From NCBI GenBank assembly GCA_014607495.2, contig CP053169.1:1488001-1552000 (forward strand): a stretch of DNA of 64,000 nucleotides. Reading direction: 5' to 3'. The notes under the pieces are model-generated. The model saw nothing but the letters and a program-made list of their open reading frames with translations, made no database searches and had not been told where the DNA came from. Below are positions 20,357 through 29,969 of the stretch, one piece after another. The position numbers and the translations under genes were made by a program. This stretch comes from Carposina sasakii. Taxonomy: Eukaryota > Arthropoda > Insecta > Lepidoptera > Carposinidae. The number at the start of each line of letters is the position of its first letter. The stretch's first letter is position 1.

Positions 20357-20767
20357 AGTGACTGAATGACAAAAAGGTCTTATTCTTTTATGACAATAGA
20401 TGTAAATAAAATTCATAATGATTTCCTCCAATACGATTCAGGCCGCCGACACAATTACGGCGAAGTACTTTTGGCGCCAAAAATGGAATGAAATAAACTA
20501 ATTGTCCAGAATGTAATGTTGCGTCGAACCTTAAATCGACTACTTTAGTGCGCTGTCATTAGCAGACATGTGACGGCGCAACCAAACAATCTACCAACAG
20601 TCAATTTCAATAACCGATCTCGAGAGATTTTTCGCATATTTCAGATTAAATTTTCCATTGTTTTTATACAAAATTTCAAATTTGGAATTTAAAAAATCCG
20701 AGATTATTTATGATCTCGTACTGAAATTGGCCGTAAAACTGCTTATCATTTGTTATTATCAGCTAGT
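20357..20767. other. Unassigned DNA
   Basis: No gene or other repeat recognised. Confidence 0.4.
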
Positions 20768-20845
20768 TGCAGTCCACTGCTCTTACGATACCTATGGGCA
20801 GACATGGGTTGCTATTCTACTTTGCCGACACCACACTGCCTATTA
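20768..20845 (-). repeat. Repeat B copy with large internal deletion
   Basis: TGCAGTCCACTGCT is joined directly to CTTACGATACCTATGGGCAG and ACTTTGCCGACACCAC, so the central 150 or so bases of repeat B are missing. Confidence 0.65.
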
Positions 20846-20890
20846 GTATTAGTGCCGTGTTAAACATTATTTATCCTTACCTATACATGG

Positions 20891-21118
20891 ATACATATAA
20901 TCACGCCTTTATCCCTTACGGGGTAGGCAGAGCACTAAGGGCCGATAGAACCACATGGTGCCACTTCTGACCAATTTTGAGGGTATAGTTGAGATGTAAA
21001 GTTCGGTTAGTAGTGACAGGTGGTCAGCCCATCGCCTACAAAACACCAAGACCCTCTTGTCCCTCTACTGACTTGTACAGTATGCCCGGGGAGAGAAGCA
21101 GCTGTAGTATTATAGGTT
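20891..21118 (-). mobile_element. SINE-A copy 3, truncated at its 5' end
   Basis: Matches from ACATATAATCACGCCTTTATCCC to GAAGCAGCTGTAGTATTATAGG on the plus strand, but lacks the CAGAGCAGCATAGAAG end found in full copies. It is followed directly by a repeat G copy. Confidence 0.8.
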
Positions 21119-21119
21119 A

Positions 21120-21300
21120 TATACTTATACGAGTATTATAAATGCGAAAGTAACTGTCTGTCTGTCTGTCGCGCTTTCACGTCAATACTACTGAACCGAT
21201 TTGAATGATTGGCACACATGTAGTTTAGAGCTTTATAATGGACATTTACTACTTTTTATCCCGGATAATTTCGAGATTTTTTTATGCGTCCACTGGTTTT
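21120..21300 (+). repeat. Repeat G copy
   Basis: Has ATTATAAATGCGAAAGTAAC, a TGTCTGTCTGTC tract, CTACTGAACCGATTTG and TTTATCCCGGATAATTTCGAG. Confidence 0.65.
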
Positions 21301-21638
21301 CATCATCCAGAATTCAATAGCCATTTAGCTATTTAATTCTGGATCGACAGCAAAAGAATGCAAAACTTTCATTAGGAGTATAGATAATTTTTCGACTTAG
21401 TTAATTTGATATTTGCACTTTTGAGGTTCTGACAAACTCTTTTCAGTGGATACCGCGTTTGGTTGCGCCCTCCCAGGTATCCTATTAAGATAGCGCCCCA
21501 AATCAACTGCTTCTTTAATACACCGAAGTATTAAGCGTTTCAATTATGGAACGCAATCAGTGTAGCTAGGGAGCTGCTAGCGGTTTTTGCAAATTAAAAT
21601 ATTAATAATAGTTTTCGTCTACTGGTCATGAATTCTGT
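21301..21638. other. Unassigned DNA
   Basis: An imperfect hairpin around CCAGAATTCAATAGCC/TAATTCTGG lies near 21305-21345; otherwise nothing recognised. Confidence 0.4.
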
Positions 21639-21810
21639 ACCGATGCGGGGCTTTACTAAAATACATCAGCTGCATCTCCTTCCGTGCATGTCGTAAGAGT
21701 AAGGAGCTCAAATTCTTTTAGGCGATAAGCGACATGTCAACTTATCTTTAAACGTGGCTTTAGAATCTCCTTCGTGATCCTATAGTTCTGGCTACGCCGT
21801 TTTGGTAACG
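21639..21810 (+). repeat. Repeat C copy
   Basis: Contains GATGCGGGGCTTTACTAAAA, CAGCTGCATCTCCTTCCGTG, AGGCGATAAGCGACATGTC and GATCCTATAGTTCTGGCTACGCC. Confidence 0.75.
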
Positions 21811-22302
21811 TACAATACACAATTATTTTATTTGCTACATCCTAAATTCACGGTTATATCTTGAACTAAAGGCTCTATAAAGAAGTAAAGTGTCCATAAT
21901 TAAATGGTACAGAATGCTACGTAAAAAAATATTTCCTATGTAAATAAGGGCTCCGGCTTATATAAAATTTCTGTATAGAGAATTTCAATTTCGTCTTTGG
22001 AATACGGCTGATAATTTATGTATAAGTCAATTTGAAAATTCTTAAAAACTTTCAGCTATAATTACCTAATTTGTTATGTAGATTGTGTAAAAAAATCGGC
22101 CATAAGCTCCCCATTCATAAAATTGAGTCGATGAGCTTCGTCCGCCCTCGCGCGGTCTTTATTCAAATCGGACAGCGCGCCATTTTCTCTCACGTTCGAA
22201 TTCCTAGTTTGAATTACAAATCGGATGGCCGTTTCTTTCGAATTTGGAAGTACCAAATCGCCAGTTTGATTGGCGCTCCTGTTAGGGCTGGAGTAGAGTC
22301 CG
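21811..22302. other. Unassigned DNA
   Basis: No gene recognised. An 80-residue open frame at 22071-22310 has no splice context or known motif. Confidence 0.4.
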
Positions 22303-22435
22303 TTTCATAGAATAGATCCTATACCTGATTTCGGAACTAACATTTTTTGTATGCATTAAATCAGAAAATGTGGTCAAACACATAGTAACTAGCGCCATCC
22401 TCCAATGGAACTAAACGGTGAAACGCATAATAGAC
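22303..22435 (-). repeat. Short dispersed repeat I, copy 2
   Basis: Reverse-complement partner of 1728-1870: CCTGATTTCGGAACTAACATTTTTT, AACACATAGTAACTAGCGCCATC, GAACTAAACGGTGAAACGC. Confidence 0.65.
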
Positions 22436-22889
22436 ATTACATCGTCTCTATTTAAAATGAATTAGACTCATTTACTTTTATGGTGGAGTTAATGAAGTCA
22501 TTTTTAGATATTCAAATTGATTCCATCTAGTGTACAATTTAAGGCTGATTTATTTACCTTGATCGATATACCTGTTCATTTATATAACTGGCATCAATAA
22601 ATATCTAGTTTGGGAAATTGGCCGATGTTTGGATGGCGTATGAAAAGAAAATTCAAGATAGATGTTACTTCAATATCGGTTACGTCCATGGAAGAAAAAC
22701 GTGTATTCGTGAAACAATATCGTGATTACGAGCTTCGGGGTACAAGCAAATGTCAACTGTGATTGATTCATACTGCGCTTTGTACACAGATGATTTGTGC
22801 ATCTCTCCTTCCTCCATAGATGCCGACTGTATCGAATAACCTTCGCCACGTTATTATAATTACAAGCTTTTATTTAACTTGCAATGTAT
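22436..22889. other. Unassigned DNA
   Basis: No gene or repeat recognised. Confidence 0.4.
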
Positions 22890-23200
22890 GTTTGTTCGGG
22901 TGAAATCTTACAACTCAATTTTAAGGCACTTGCCCTCAACCGATTGGGCTGAAATTTGGTGAGCACGTTCAGTTCGGATGACAATGCATGATTAACAGTG
23001 TAACGTCATTCTAAATCCAACATGGCGGCATACCCACAATGGCGGACCAATTATTTTTAATGCATTCCTACAATATGGGTATCAAATTAAAGGGCTAGCT
23101 GAGAGTAACTCGAAAAAAATGTGACGTCACTCTTAATCCAATATGGCGGACTTCTAAAACTTGAAAATCTATTTTGAAACAGATATTTTTAAGCAATTGA
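22890..23200. repeat. Repeat N with two related ATGGCGG blocks
   Basis: GTAACGTCATTCTAAATCCAACATGGCGG (near 22999) and GTGACGTCACTCTTAATCCAATATGGCGG (near 23121) are clearly related, about 120 bp apart. CAATATGGGTATCAAATTAAAGGG lies between. The pattern suggests a decayed transposon end, class unknown. Confidence 0.4.
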
Positions 23201-23344
23201 GTAGGGTGAAGTCATTAGAAGGGCTCCTCATTGAAGAGCTGGACTGTTCAAAATTAACTGGCAAACGACCTTGCAATAATGATGCGTTGAATGAGATGAA
23301 CAGACTTAGGAACTTACCAGGTGAAAACTAAAAAGTATAAAATA

Positions 23345-23955
23345 AAATTTAGGTAAAAAAACCTTTTTAAAAACAAGCTTTTATTTAAATGCGCTAAAAA
23401 GAAAAAATAAACTTTTACACTAAAACTTTTACTGTTAATTTATAACGTCATTTCAAATTTAACACATTTGACACAATTTATATGTTATAACAGCTTGTCG
23501 CGACATTTAAGTACTCGTATTTACTTTCTTAGTTTTAAATTTTTAATAAGTCAAGGTGAGGCCGTGCCGAGGACTGAGTGGCATGATGAGATGATGTCGT
23601 GAACATACCACCTCGGGGCACCGGGGCGAACCCTGTTGTATATTACTCTCTTACTCTTCTACACGAAGCTCTGGAAGGGTCGACGGATATTTCTTCGATA
23701 TGCGTGGGAACAATATGGGAAAATCTGAAACATCAACACAAAGATGCTGCCTAATAAACATTTAAAAGTAAGAACGTAAATACGAGTACTTAAATGTCGC
23801 GACAAGCTTTTATAACATATAAATTGTGTCAAATGTGTTAAATTTGAAATGACGTTATAAATTAACAGTAAAAGTTTTAGTGTAAAAGTTTATTTTTTCT
23901 TTTTAGCGCATTTAAATAAAAGCTTGTTTTTAAAAAGGTTTTTTTACCTAAATTT
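23345..23955. mobile_element. Fold-back element with about 183-bp near-identical arms
   Basis: The left arm starts AAATTTAGGTAAAAAAACC at 23345 and runs to about 23527. The right arm runs from about 23772 to 23955 and ends GGTTTTTTTACCTAAATTT. Compared base by base the arms differ at one position (GCTGTTAT versus GCTTTTAT on the right-arm strand). The 244-bp spacer contains no complete gene, although its last 90 bases are open on the plus strand. The near-identity suggests recent insertion or gene conversion. Confidence 0.9.
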
Positions 23956-24160
23956 TTTGTATCTATTTACGGAACCTCTCAAAAAACGCCAATCTCCTTC
24001 CCGCCTTTTTCCGGAAAACAAAAGATGGCGGCGATGAACCTGCTGATTGTTGTTTCACTTTGATCCTGATTAATTAGTGATCGCAAACAGAATATATTAT
24101 TAGGCGTGACGGCTGCCTTTCTATGTAATTAGCTGTCAAAGTGTTTAGAGCCGATGTGAC
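23956..24160. other. Unassigned DNA
   Basis: No gene or repeat recognised. Confidence 0.4.
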
Positions 24161-24174
24161 GGGATCAGAGCGGT

Positions 24175-24275
24175 TTTGGCGGGAAAGGCGAGCCAATTCC
24201 TATTGGACATCGGACGCGCTGATTGGTCAGTACATCAGCGGTTACGCGTGATTGGTTATATTAGGTTTCCCGCTC
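24175..24275. promoter_or_regulatory. Cluster of CCAAT/ATTGG motifs
   Basis: Within about 80 bp there are AGCCAATTCC, CTATTGGAC, TGATTGGTC and TGATTGGTT, the last two in GC-richer context beside ACGCGTGATTGG. Clustered CCAAT boxes can mark promoters. No transcription unit is recognisable next to it, so this is tentative. Confidence 0.2.
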
Positions 24276-24887
24276 TTATGAAGATTTTGTTCTTAAATCT
24301 GCTGCGTTTTCCCAATTTAATAGAATCCTTTAGAGTTAAGTGAACTAATAACTAGGAAAGGTTATGTCTGCTCTTACGTGACATTGGCGGAGTTTTTGTG
24401 CCCGACACAATGGTGGCCATTGAACAAAATTGAATTTAAAAAAATATACCCAGCAGATGGAGCTTTATCATAGGATAGGTATATAGCAGAGATATGTTAT
24501 GCTATATTGCTACATTGACATCATGTACTAAAGTGATATAATTGGTGGATAGTAAACGTATCCATAGCAACGTAGCATAGCGCATATCTCGTGGAAAGGC
24601 AGCCTTACGTTCGAACCTATTGGGTTCTAGATTGGAATTTGTCTATTTTCTTTGTATGGTATGTATGTTACGCGATCGTTTCTCCAAATTGAGTCTATGT
24701 TTGTATAGATGAGGCGAAAATTAAAATTCATTATTGGATCACCCGAAGTTTATAAAAGACGCGAACAATTTAATATAAAAAGGAATTCCTGTTCGCTATT
24801 AATAGTACATTGCTAAAAATCGGCGAAGTAACACTGATTACACAGCAGAAGAATCGAATGTGACCTATGTACTACTGGTATTCAAGT
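24276..24887. other. Unassigned DNA
   Basis: No gene or repeat recognised. Confidence 0.4.
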
Positions 24888-25925
24888 TTTTGGTCATTAA
24901 TTCCCGAATACTACGGAATTCAATCAAGATAATTTTTCTCTCTATGGAAGCATACCTGGGAAGTGTCTGGTTCCCAAGATATTAGGGTCCAAAGTTGATT
25001 AAATAGACTGCGTTTTTCTGCATAAATGTCATTAGACGCGCGTAGCAAGATTTTATCACGAGAAATAATTAATTTATATTAATATAATTAAAAAAAACTA
25101 GCATAAACACTGGACACTATAAATTTCGGGTCGTAACTTCAAGTTTAGATACCAAGAACATCTGAGCTTACAGGAACAATTTCCCTGAAAATCACATTTT
25201 GCCAACATTGTTAGTTTTCAAATCATAAATTTCCAGATGACCACAGTTTTGTTAGTCTGTATACGTGTGAAAGGGCATTCGTTATCTAGGAACAGTTGGA
25301 GATTTTGAAGGCCAAATATTCTGGTGTAAACCTTTTAATTGAACAAGTTGAATTTTGTTCCCCACTATTAATTCGATTGCTAGAATAAATAAAAAATAAT
25401 AGTAACTTTAGTATACTATATGGTGTCATGTCAATAACAATTTTGTTTTGAGGCAATGGAAATGTTGTTGCATACATCCTGCTAACTAATTTATCAATAT
25501 TTTGGAATTTTTGAATTTTTTCATTTAAATTTAACTAATTCACCAATACTATTTGGTTTGTGGCACAAATAGTATTATATTTATTTGAACATAAATAATG
25601 GTGAATTATGAGTCATAATTATAATTTACTAATTTCTATTAATATGATTATGCATATAATAAAAAAAATTGTTTATCTAGTTTTTGATTTTCGGAATGCA
25701 ATGTAATCGTCTTAAACACTGGACTCGGGTCTGGTTTCTCATGCTATAAATTTGCCTGTTGTCGCAATTATGAGTTATCAGATCCGAGGGTAAGTATAAA
25801 AAAAAATCGAAAGTATAAAAAAATTACATCGCTTCCCAGAATTTTTTTTGGCATAAACTTACTTTATTTGATGTATAGAGTACGTACCCTTCGTTAAGGG
25901 TGGCAACGAAAAACATCCTGTATAT
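24888..25925 (+). mobile_element. Repeat F MITE copy 3, split by a roughly 690-bp insertion
   Basis: The left part (24888-25134) matches F from TTTTTGGTCATTAATTCCCG through CCTGGGAAGTGTCTGGTTCC to ACTATAAATTTCGGGTCG. The right part (25821-25925) resumes at ACATCGCTTCCCAGAATT and ends GAAAAACATCCTGTATA. The canonical copy is continuous across this gap. Confidence 0.75.
25135..25820. mobile_element. Unclassified AT-rich sequence inside repeat F copy 3
   Basis: About 690 bp with no open frame or ends that I can name. A clear target duplication is not seen. It could be an inserted element, or F could be an internal-deletion derivative with this as parental sequence; the shorter F copies argue for insertion. 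Confidence 0.4.
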
Positions 25926-26104
25926 TTCGATTACCAGAAGATTCCTCATAGATAACACACTGCACAGATAATGTAAATACTATTTCAGGGAGCTTAGACA
26001 AAAATCTCGATCGCATCGATAGAGGTTCGTCATCGAAACGGTTGCTTCAGACTTCATTTTCGCGCGTTTTCGTCAAATCACGTAGAATGAAGTTGGAATT
26101 ACTT

Positions 26105-26245
26105 GAATCTAGCTGTTGCTCGCGACTTTGTCCGCGTTAACTACAAAATGTACGCTGTATGCTTCTCTGTACTTCCAACTATTGGTTAGTAAGATGATTG
26201 GTTAATTAAATAATGCCTGAAGAGGTAACGAACAAACTTACTTTC
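26105..26245 (-). repeat. Repeat G fragment
   Basis: Contains GCTGTTGCTCGCGACTTTGTCCGCG and GTAAGATGATTGGTTAATTAAATAATGCC, resembling the complement of the G right half. Confidence 0.45.
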
Positions 26246-26615
26246 GTATTTGAAACATTAAACACCAATGTTGTATTTTATTTTAACCTCAAAATACAAA
26301 GCAATCAACTGACAAATTGGTTCACCTCGCCTCACCTCCAGCGGAAGGAACCCCGATAAAGTAAATTAAAATCACCAGAAGGGCGACAAAAAATCGCTGC
26401 GTCTAAAAAGCGATGTCCACTAATTCATCATTGTTTTTCACTAATAAAAACATGACAAAAACACGTCTTCCCTTCGACGCCCTTCTTGCCTCCCCGGTGT
26501 AGAGTCGATAGGTGCAGAAGGTACCCTTGCTACACCTACACTATAGATACCTAACGTATTAAAATAACAAATCTAACTTATAGGTACCTAAAGATATGTA
26601 GGTACTGGACTGGGA
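26246..26615. other. Unassigned DNA
   Basis: No exon recognised. Confidence 0.4.
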
Positions 26616-26771
26616 TGTAACAATTTTAAAAGCGAGAGTGAAGTTCGCAAAATTATCGAATCATTGCCACCAATAGCCGTTAGACTTTATAACGTCATTA
26701 ATAAAAGCGCTAAATGAAGGAAACGTTTCGATAAGTTAGCGAACTTCGCTGTTGCTCGTAAAATTGTTACA
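26616..26771. mobile_element. 156-bp palindromic MITE, TGTAACAATTTT ends
   Basis: Left end TGTAACAATTTTAAAAGCGA then GTGAAGTTCGCAAAATTATCG; right end is the complement: CGATAAGTTAGCGAACTTCG then GCTCGTAAAATTGTTACA. Arms of about 45 bp pair with a few mismatches. No target duplication is obvious. Confidence 0.75.
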
Positions 26772-28214
26772 CTTTATGCACCAATTGTAATGAAGAAATT
26801 TTAATCGCATCCAATCTCATCGAAGAAAAAGTACAAAAAAGTACCCTGATAAAAGCGCTAGTGTCTTTGTAATTTTAATACGGTTACATTTCGGAGCACA
26901 AGCGTGTGGTTACAGCTACTGCGTTACACTGGCGCCGAAGCTCCGCCCCTATCATGACGTCATGGCCTCACGATTGCCACACGACTCAGTTCATAGTCCC
27001 ACCTCCTCTTTTATACCTTCTTCATGATCATAATCCAATTACAGAAATCAAACACCAACGGGGAAGAAATCAGGCACAGGACCAACGGCTTTGCGTTATT
27101 TTCTTTAACACAGGTAGATAGATAGAATGTACAAAGTGTACATTCTGTACAAATTGATCTGTTTCCCACTGATGGGCTCACCCCAATGGGGGAGGAAAAA
27201 TGCAAGGATATTAGAGGTGTTAAAAATATACCTGTTCGCCTTTTGTGTGCTTATTACGCGATTAAAATAGGTATAGATCGATTTATAAGTTAAATTGACA
27301 AGCGAAAGATAATTAATTGTAAAAGAGAGTTTAAGTATTATAACAAAACCGCGTCCAAAGTTAGACACTGTTTAAAAAGGACAATTGACAGCAAATTATA
27401 TGAAAAATCTTCCTTTGTAATAACGGCTGGTATTTCGCATAGCAATATTCATTTTTCATGAGACAGAAGCTCGGGACCTAGTGGTGGTACGATATGTGTA
27501 GTTTCATTACGCAAGTAGGTAAAATGTATACTCATTGCTAAAGTGCTGCTTATGCTTACACAGATCTTAATGTAATTTGGTACACAGATAGATAGCTGGC
27601 GGATATCTGAGGATTTAAGGATTTTTTAAAACTATTCTAAGCCCCGCAGCCTAAAAAGGAGATGTTGCTTTAATAAATTTTAGAAAATACTTTATACACA
27701 AATCAAAAAATTTCTTTATTAAGTGGCCAAAGAAAAATCCATCCAATATTCTCCAAATATTCCAATAAAAAATTACGACAACGTCCAGAAATATCCCCGA
27801 TATTAAAAACACTTTAAACCGACACGCATAAGCGGCGCGCGTAATGAAATTATTAGGGGGGGATTCCCCCGAATTTTTGCCACCTTTTGTATGTTGATTC
27901 GTTATTTATCGGGAGATCGAGAAGCCTGCATTATAGATTAGGATCAAAGGAAAGATGCCGAATACGGCCTCTTTAATATTAAATGGGCCTCCCCTTAATG
28001 AGGCGACGTCGCCTTTATAGCCTGCTTTTTTTAAACAAATAGATTATTTTGAGGGTAGATAGCTTTTTTGAGATGTATTTTTTAATGAGAATGTTTAGCT
28101 TTAGACAAATAAGCTGTATGAACTAAGTCAGTTTTGGGCCGGGTGCCAAAGCTACAACATATAAGGAAATATAATAACTTAAGTATATGCATGCATACAT
28201 ACATACTTCACATA
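26772..28214. other. Repeat-poor stretch, nothing assigned
   Basis: About 1.4 kb without recognised gene or repeat, apart from a short AATGTACAAAGTGTACATT palindrome near 27127. Confidence 0.4.
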
Positions 28215-28797
28215 CCTACTCTACAACACATAATCTAACCCACACTAAGGTCCCTAAGTAACTCATGACTCAGTAACAAACACCGATATTCAACATATAA
28301 ATGCTTGCACCTACCGGGATTCGAACCCAGCACCAGTCGCAGCATGCAGTCCGCGACTCACGTATATCGCGCTTTTTGTGGCGCCTAAATGTCAAAATTC
28401 GCGGCAAAATGACGTTTCACACTTCAAACTGACATTGATTATGGTGTCGCGCCGCGCGCTATATATAACCCGCCGTTGCGAGCATGGCGTTTAAATTCAC
28501 GCGGGGTCTTATCGCTAATTTTGACGTTTCGTGTGACTATATATTAATTCAATTACCGATTCAGTGTTAAACGCAATAAAGTTCATTTTACTTTCGCAAT
28601 GGTAGCACCACTTCCACGAGTTGTCCAAAAGACGCATCGCGCGCGGGTTCCGAATCTCTGTCATTGCCATGCTCGCATTTGGTGACTGGAAACGCGCGCG
28701 TGGTTGATAAAAGAAACCCGCGTCGCGTTTTTGCCATGCTACCGGTGCAGGACCTATGATGTCGCAAGCTGGGTCACTGCCAACAATCGGCCGTCAA
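28215..28797 (-). mobile_element. tRNA-headed SINE S1, interrupted by a 412-bp insertion
   Basis: The tail and B box lie at about 28215-28334 (ACCTACCGGGATTCGAACCC). The A-box side lies at 28747-28797 (GCAGGACCTATGATG, then CCAACAATCGGCCGTCAA). In the uninterrupted copy at 19268 these parts are contiguous. Confidence 0.8.
28335..28746 (+). mobile_element. Insertion in SINE S1, possible solo LTR
   Basis: About 412 bp, CpG-rich, flanked by AGCACC/AGGACC, a 6-bp match with one difference at the duplicated SINE site. On the plus strand it has a TATA box (CTATATATAAC at 28460), a TCAGTGTT initiator-like site at 28561 and AATAAA at 28575. TATA box, initiator and poly(A) signal in one non-coding insertion suggest an LTR. 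The ends do not show the usual TG...CA, so this remains tentative. Confidence 0.4.
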
Positions 28798-29229
28798 TTT
28801 ATAGTTCGGGAATACTAATTTTATCCCATTACACACACACTCATATCTATATTTATTATTATACATACATTCAACATCCTTATAAACTTATAAATATAAA
28901 CAAAGATGTAACCAACTATACAAAAACCACTGACAACAAAACACCGTAGACCGTGCCTCATCACAAAGTAATCTATACTCAATAAAACTGGCGGGATGCG
29001 ATAGACCCTTTGTGACGCTGCTGTTCAGACCCCGCAGTATTGTCCTTCGGTCGTTACTCGCGCTAATGAGCGGGTGCGAAGGTTCGCAAACTGACCCTTG
29101 GACTTGCATTGTGAAAGACATTAGATATGACAAGTTGTTCTATGCTGTTATCATGGTTGTATACTAGGAAATTAATCTAGAAACTTCTTTAGGGAAGTTT
29201 ATAATAAGGTCTAGTCTACTTTATTTAAG
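28798..29229. other. Unassigned DNA
   Basis: A degenerate ACATAC/ACACAC tract around 28830-28880; otherwise nothing recognised. Confidence 0.4.
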
Positions 29230-29320
29230 TATATAAGTTCTGAATTGTACATTTCTCCTGTATACTGATTATTATAGGTATTTTTTTTTAATTTCTATAC
29301 AATAAAGAATAAGAATCTAA
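29230..29320 (+). repeat. LINE 3'-end fragment, plus orientation
   Basis: Contains GTACATTTCTCCTGTATACTG and CTATACAATAAAGAATAAGAA, the sense form of the tails listed at 17640 and elsewhere. AATAAA precedes the end. Confidence 0.55.
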
Positions 29321-29731
29321 TAGAAAAGTAATAACTTATTTGAATTTTGTAATACACTACACAAGTTACTGTTATAGCCAAATCGTTAGGAAAACCAAAG
29401 AATGTTGTCTCTTTGACAATACATTAGAATATCAAGGCGTTGGAATATCGTACAACCTGTTCCTCAAAGTTATGTTTGCCAGCTTTGCCTAGGCATATCT
29501 ATAATATTCTAACATCGATGTCGCCGATCGCCTGACGGCACTTTGAGTTGTATACGTTTGTTTTACAGGCAAATTGAGGTTTTACGACTTTGATCGTAGT
29601 TCCCACCGAAACCGAGTAATGTTTTAAAATACATACATTTTACCCGCTCTTACCCTAGCGTTAATAACTATGGTCGGGAACGCAATGTGTAACGAATGTT
29701 ATTTGGATAAAAAATAGGTAGTCTATATGTG
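29321..29731. other. Unassigned DNA
   Basis: No gene recognised between a LINE tail and the poly(T) end of the Jockey element. Confidence 0.4.
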
Positions 29732-29969
29732 TTTTTTTTTTTTTTTTTTTTTATATCCTGCTTCTTGGCAATCTGTTTATTGAAACAATAATCCAATCTG
29801 CTGTTTGATTAGATCCGGTTTTGGTGTTGCATTCAGAAAGGTGTGTCCAGTGAGGCACCTCTCAATCTCTCTCTGCGAATCTCTCCGCTAAACCTTGCAC
29901 ACTGTGTCTTTTCAGTCTGGAAAATTTAAGGCTGCCAATTCCGTGCAGCTGAGTGGCTAGTTCATTTTT

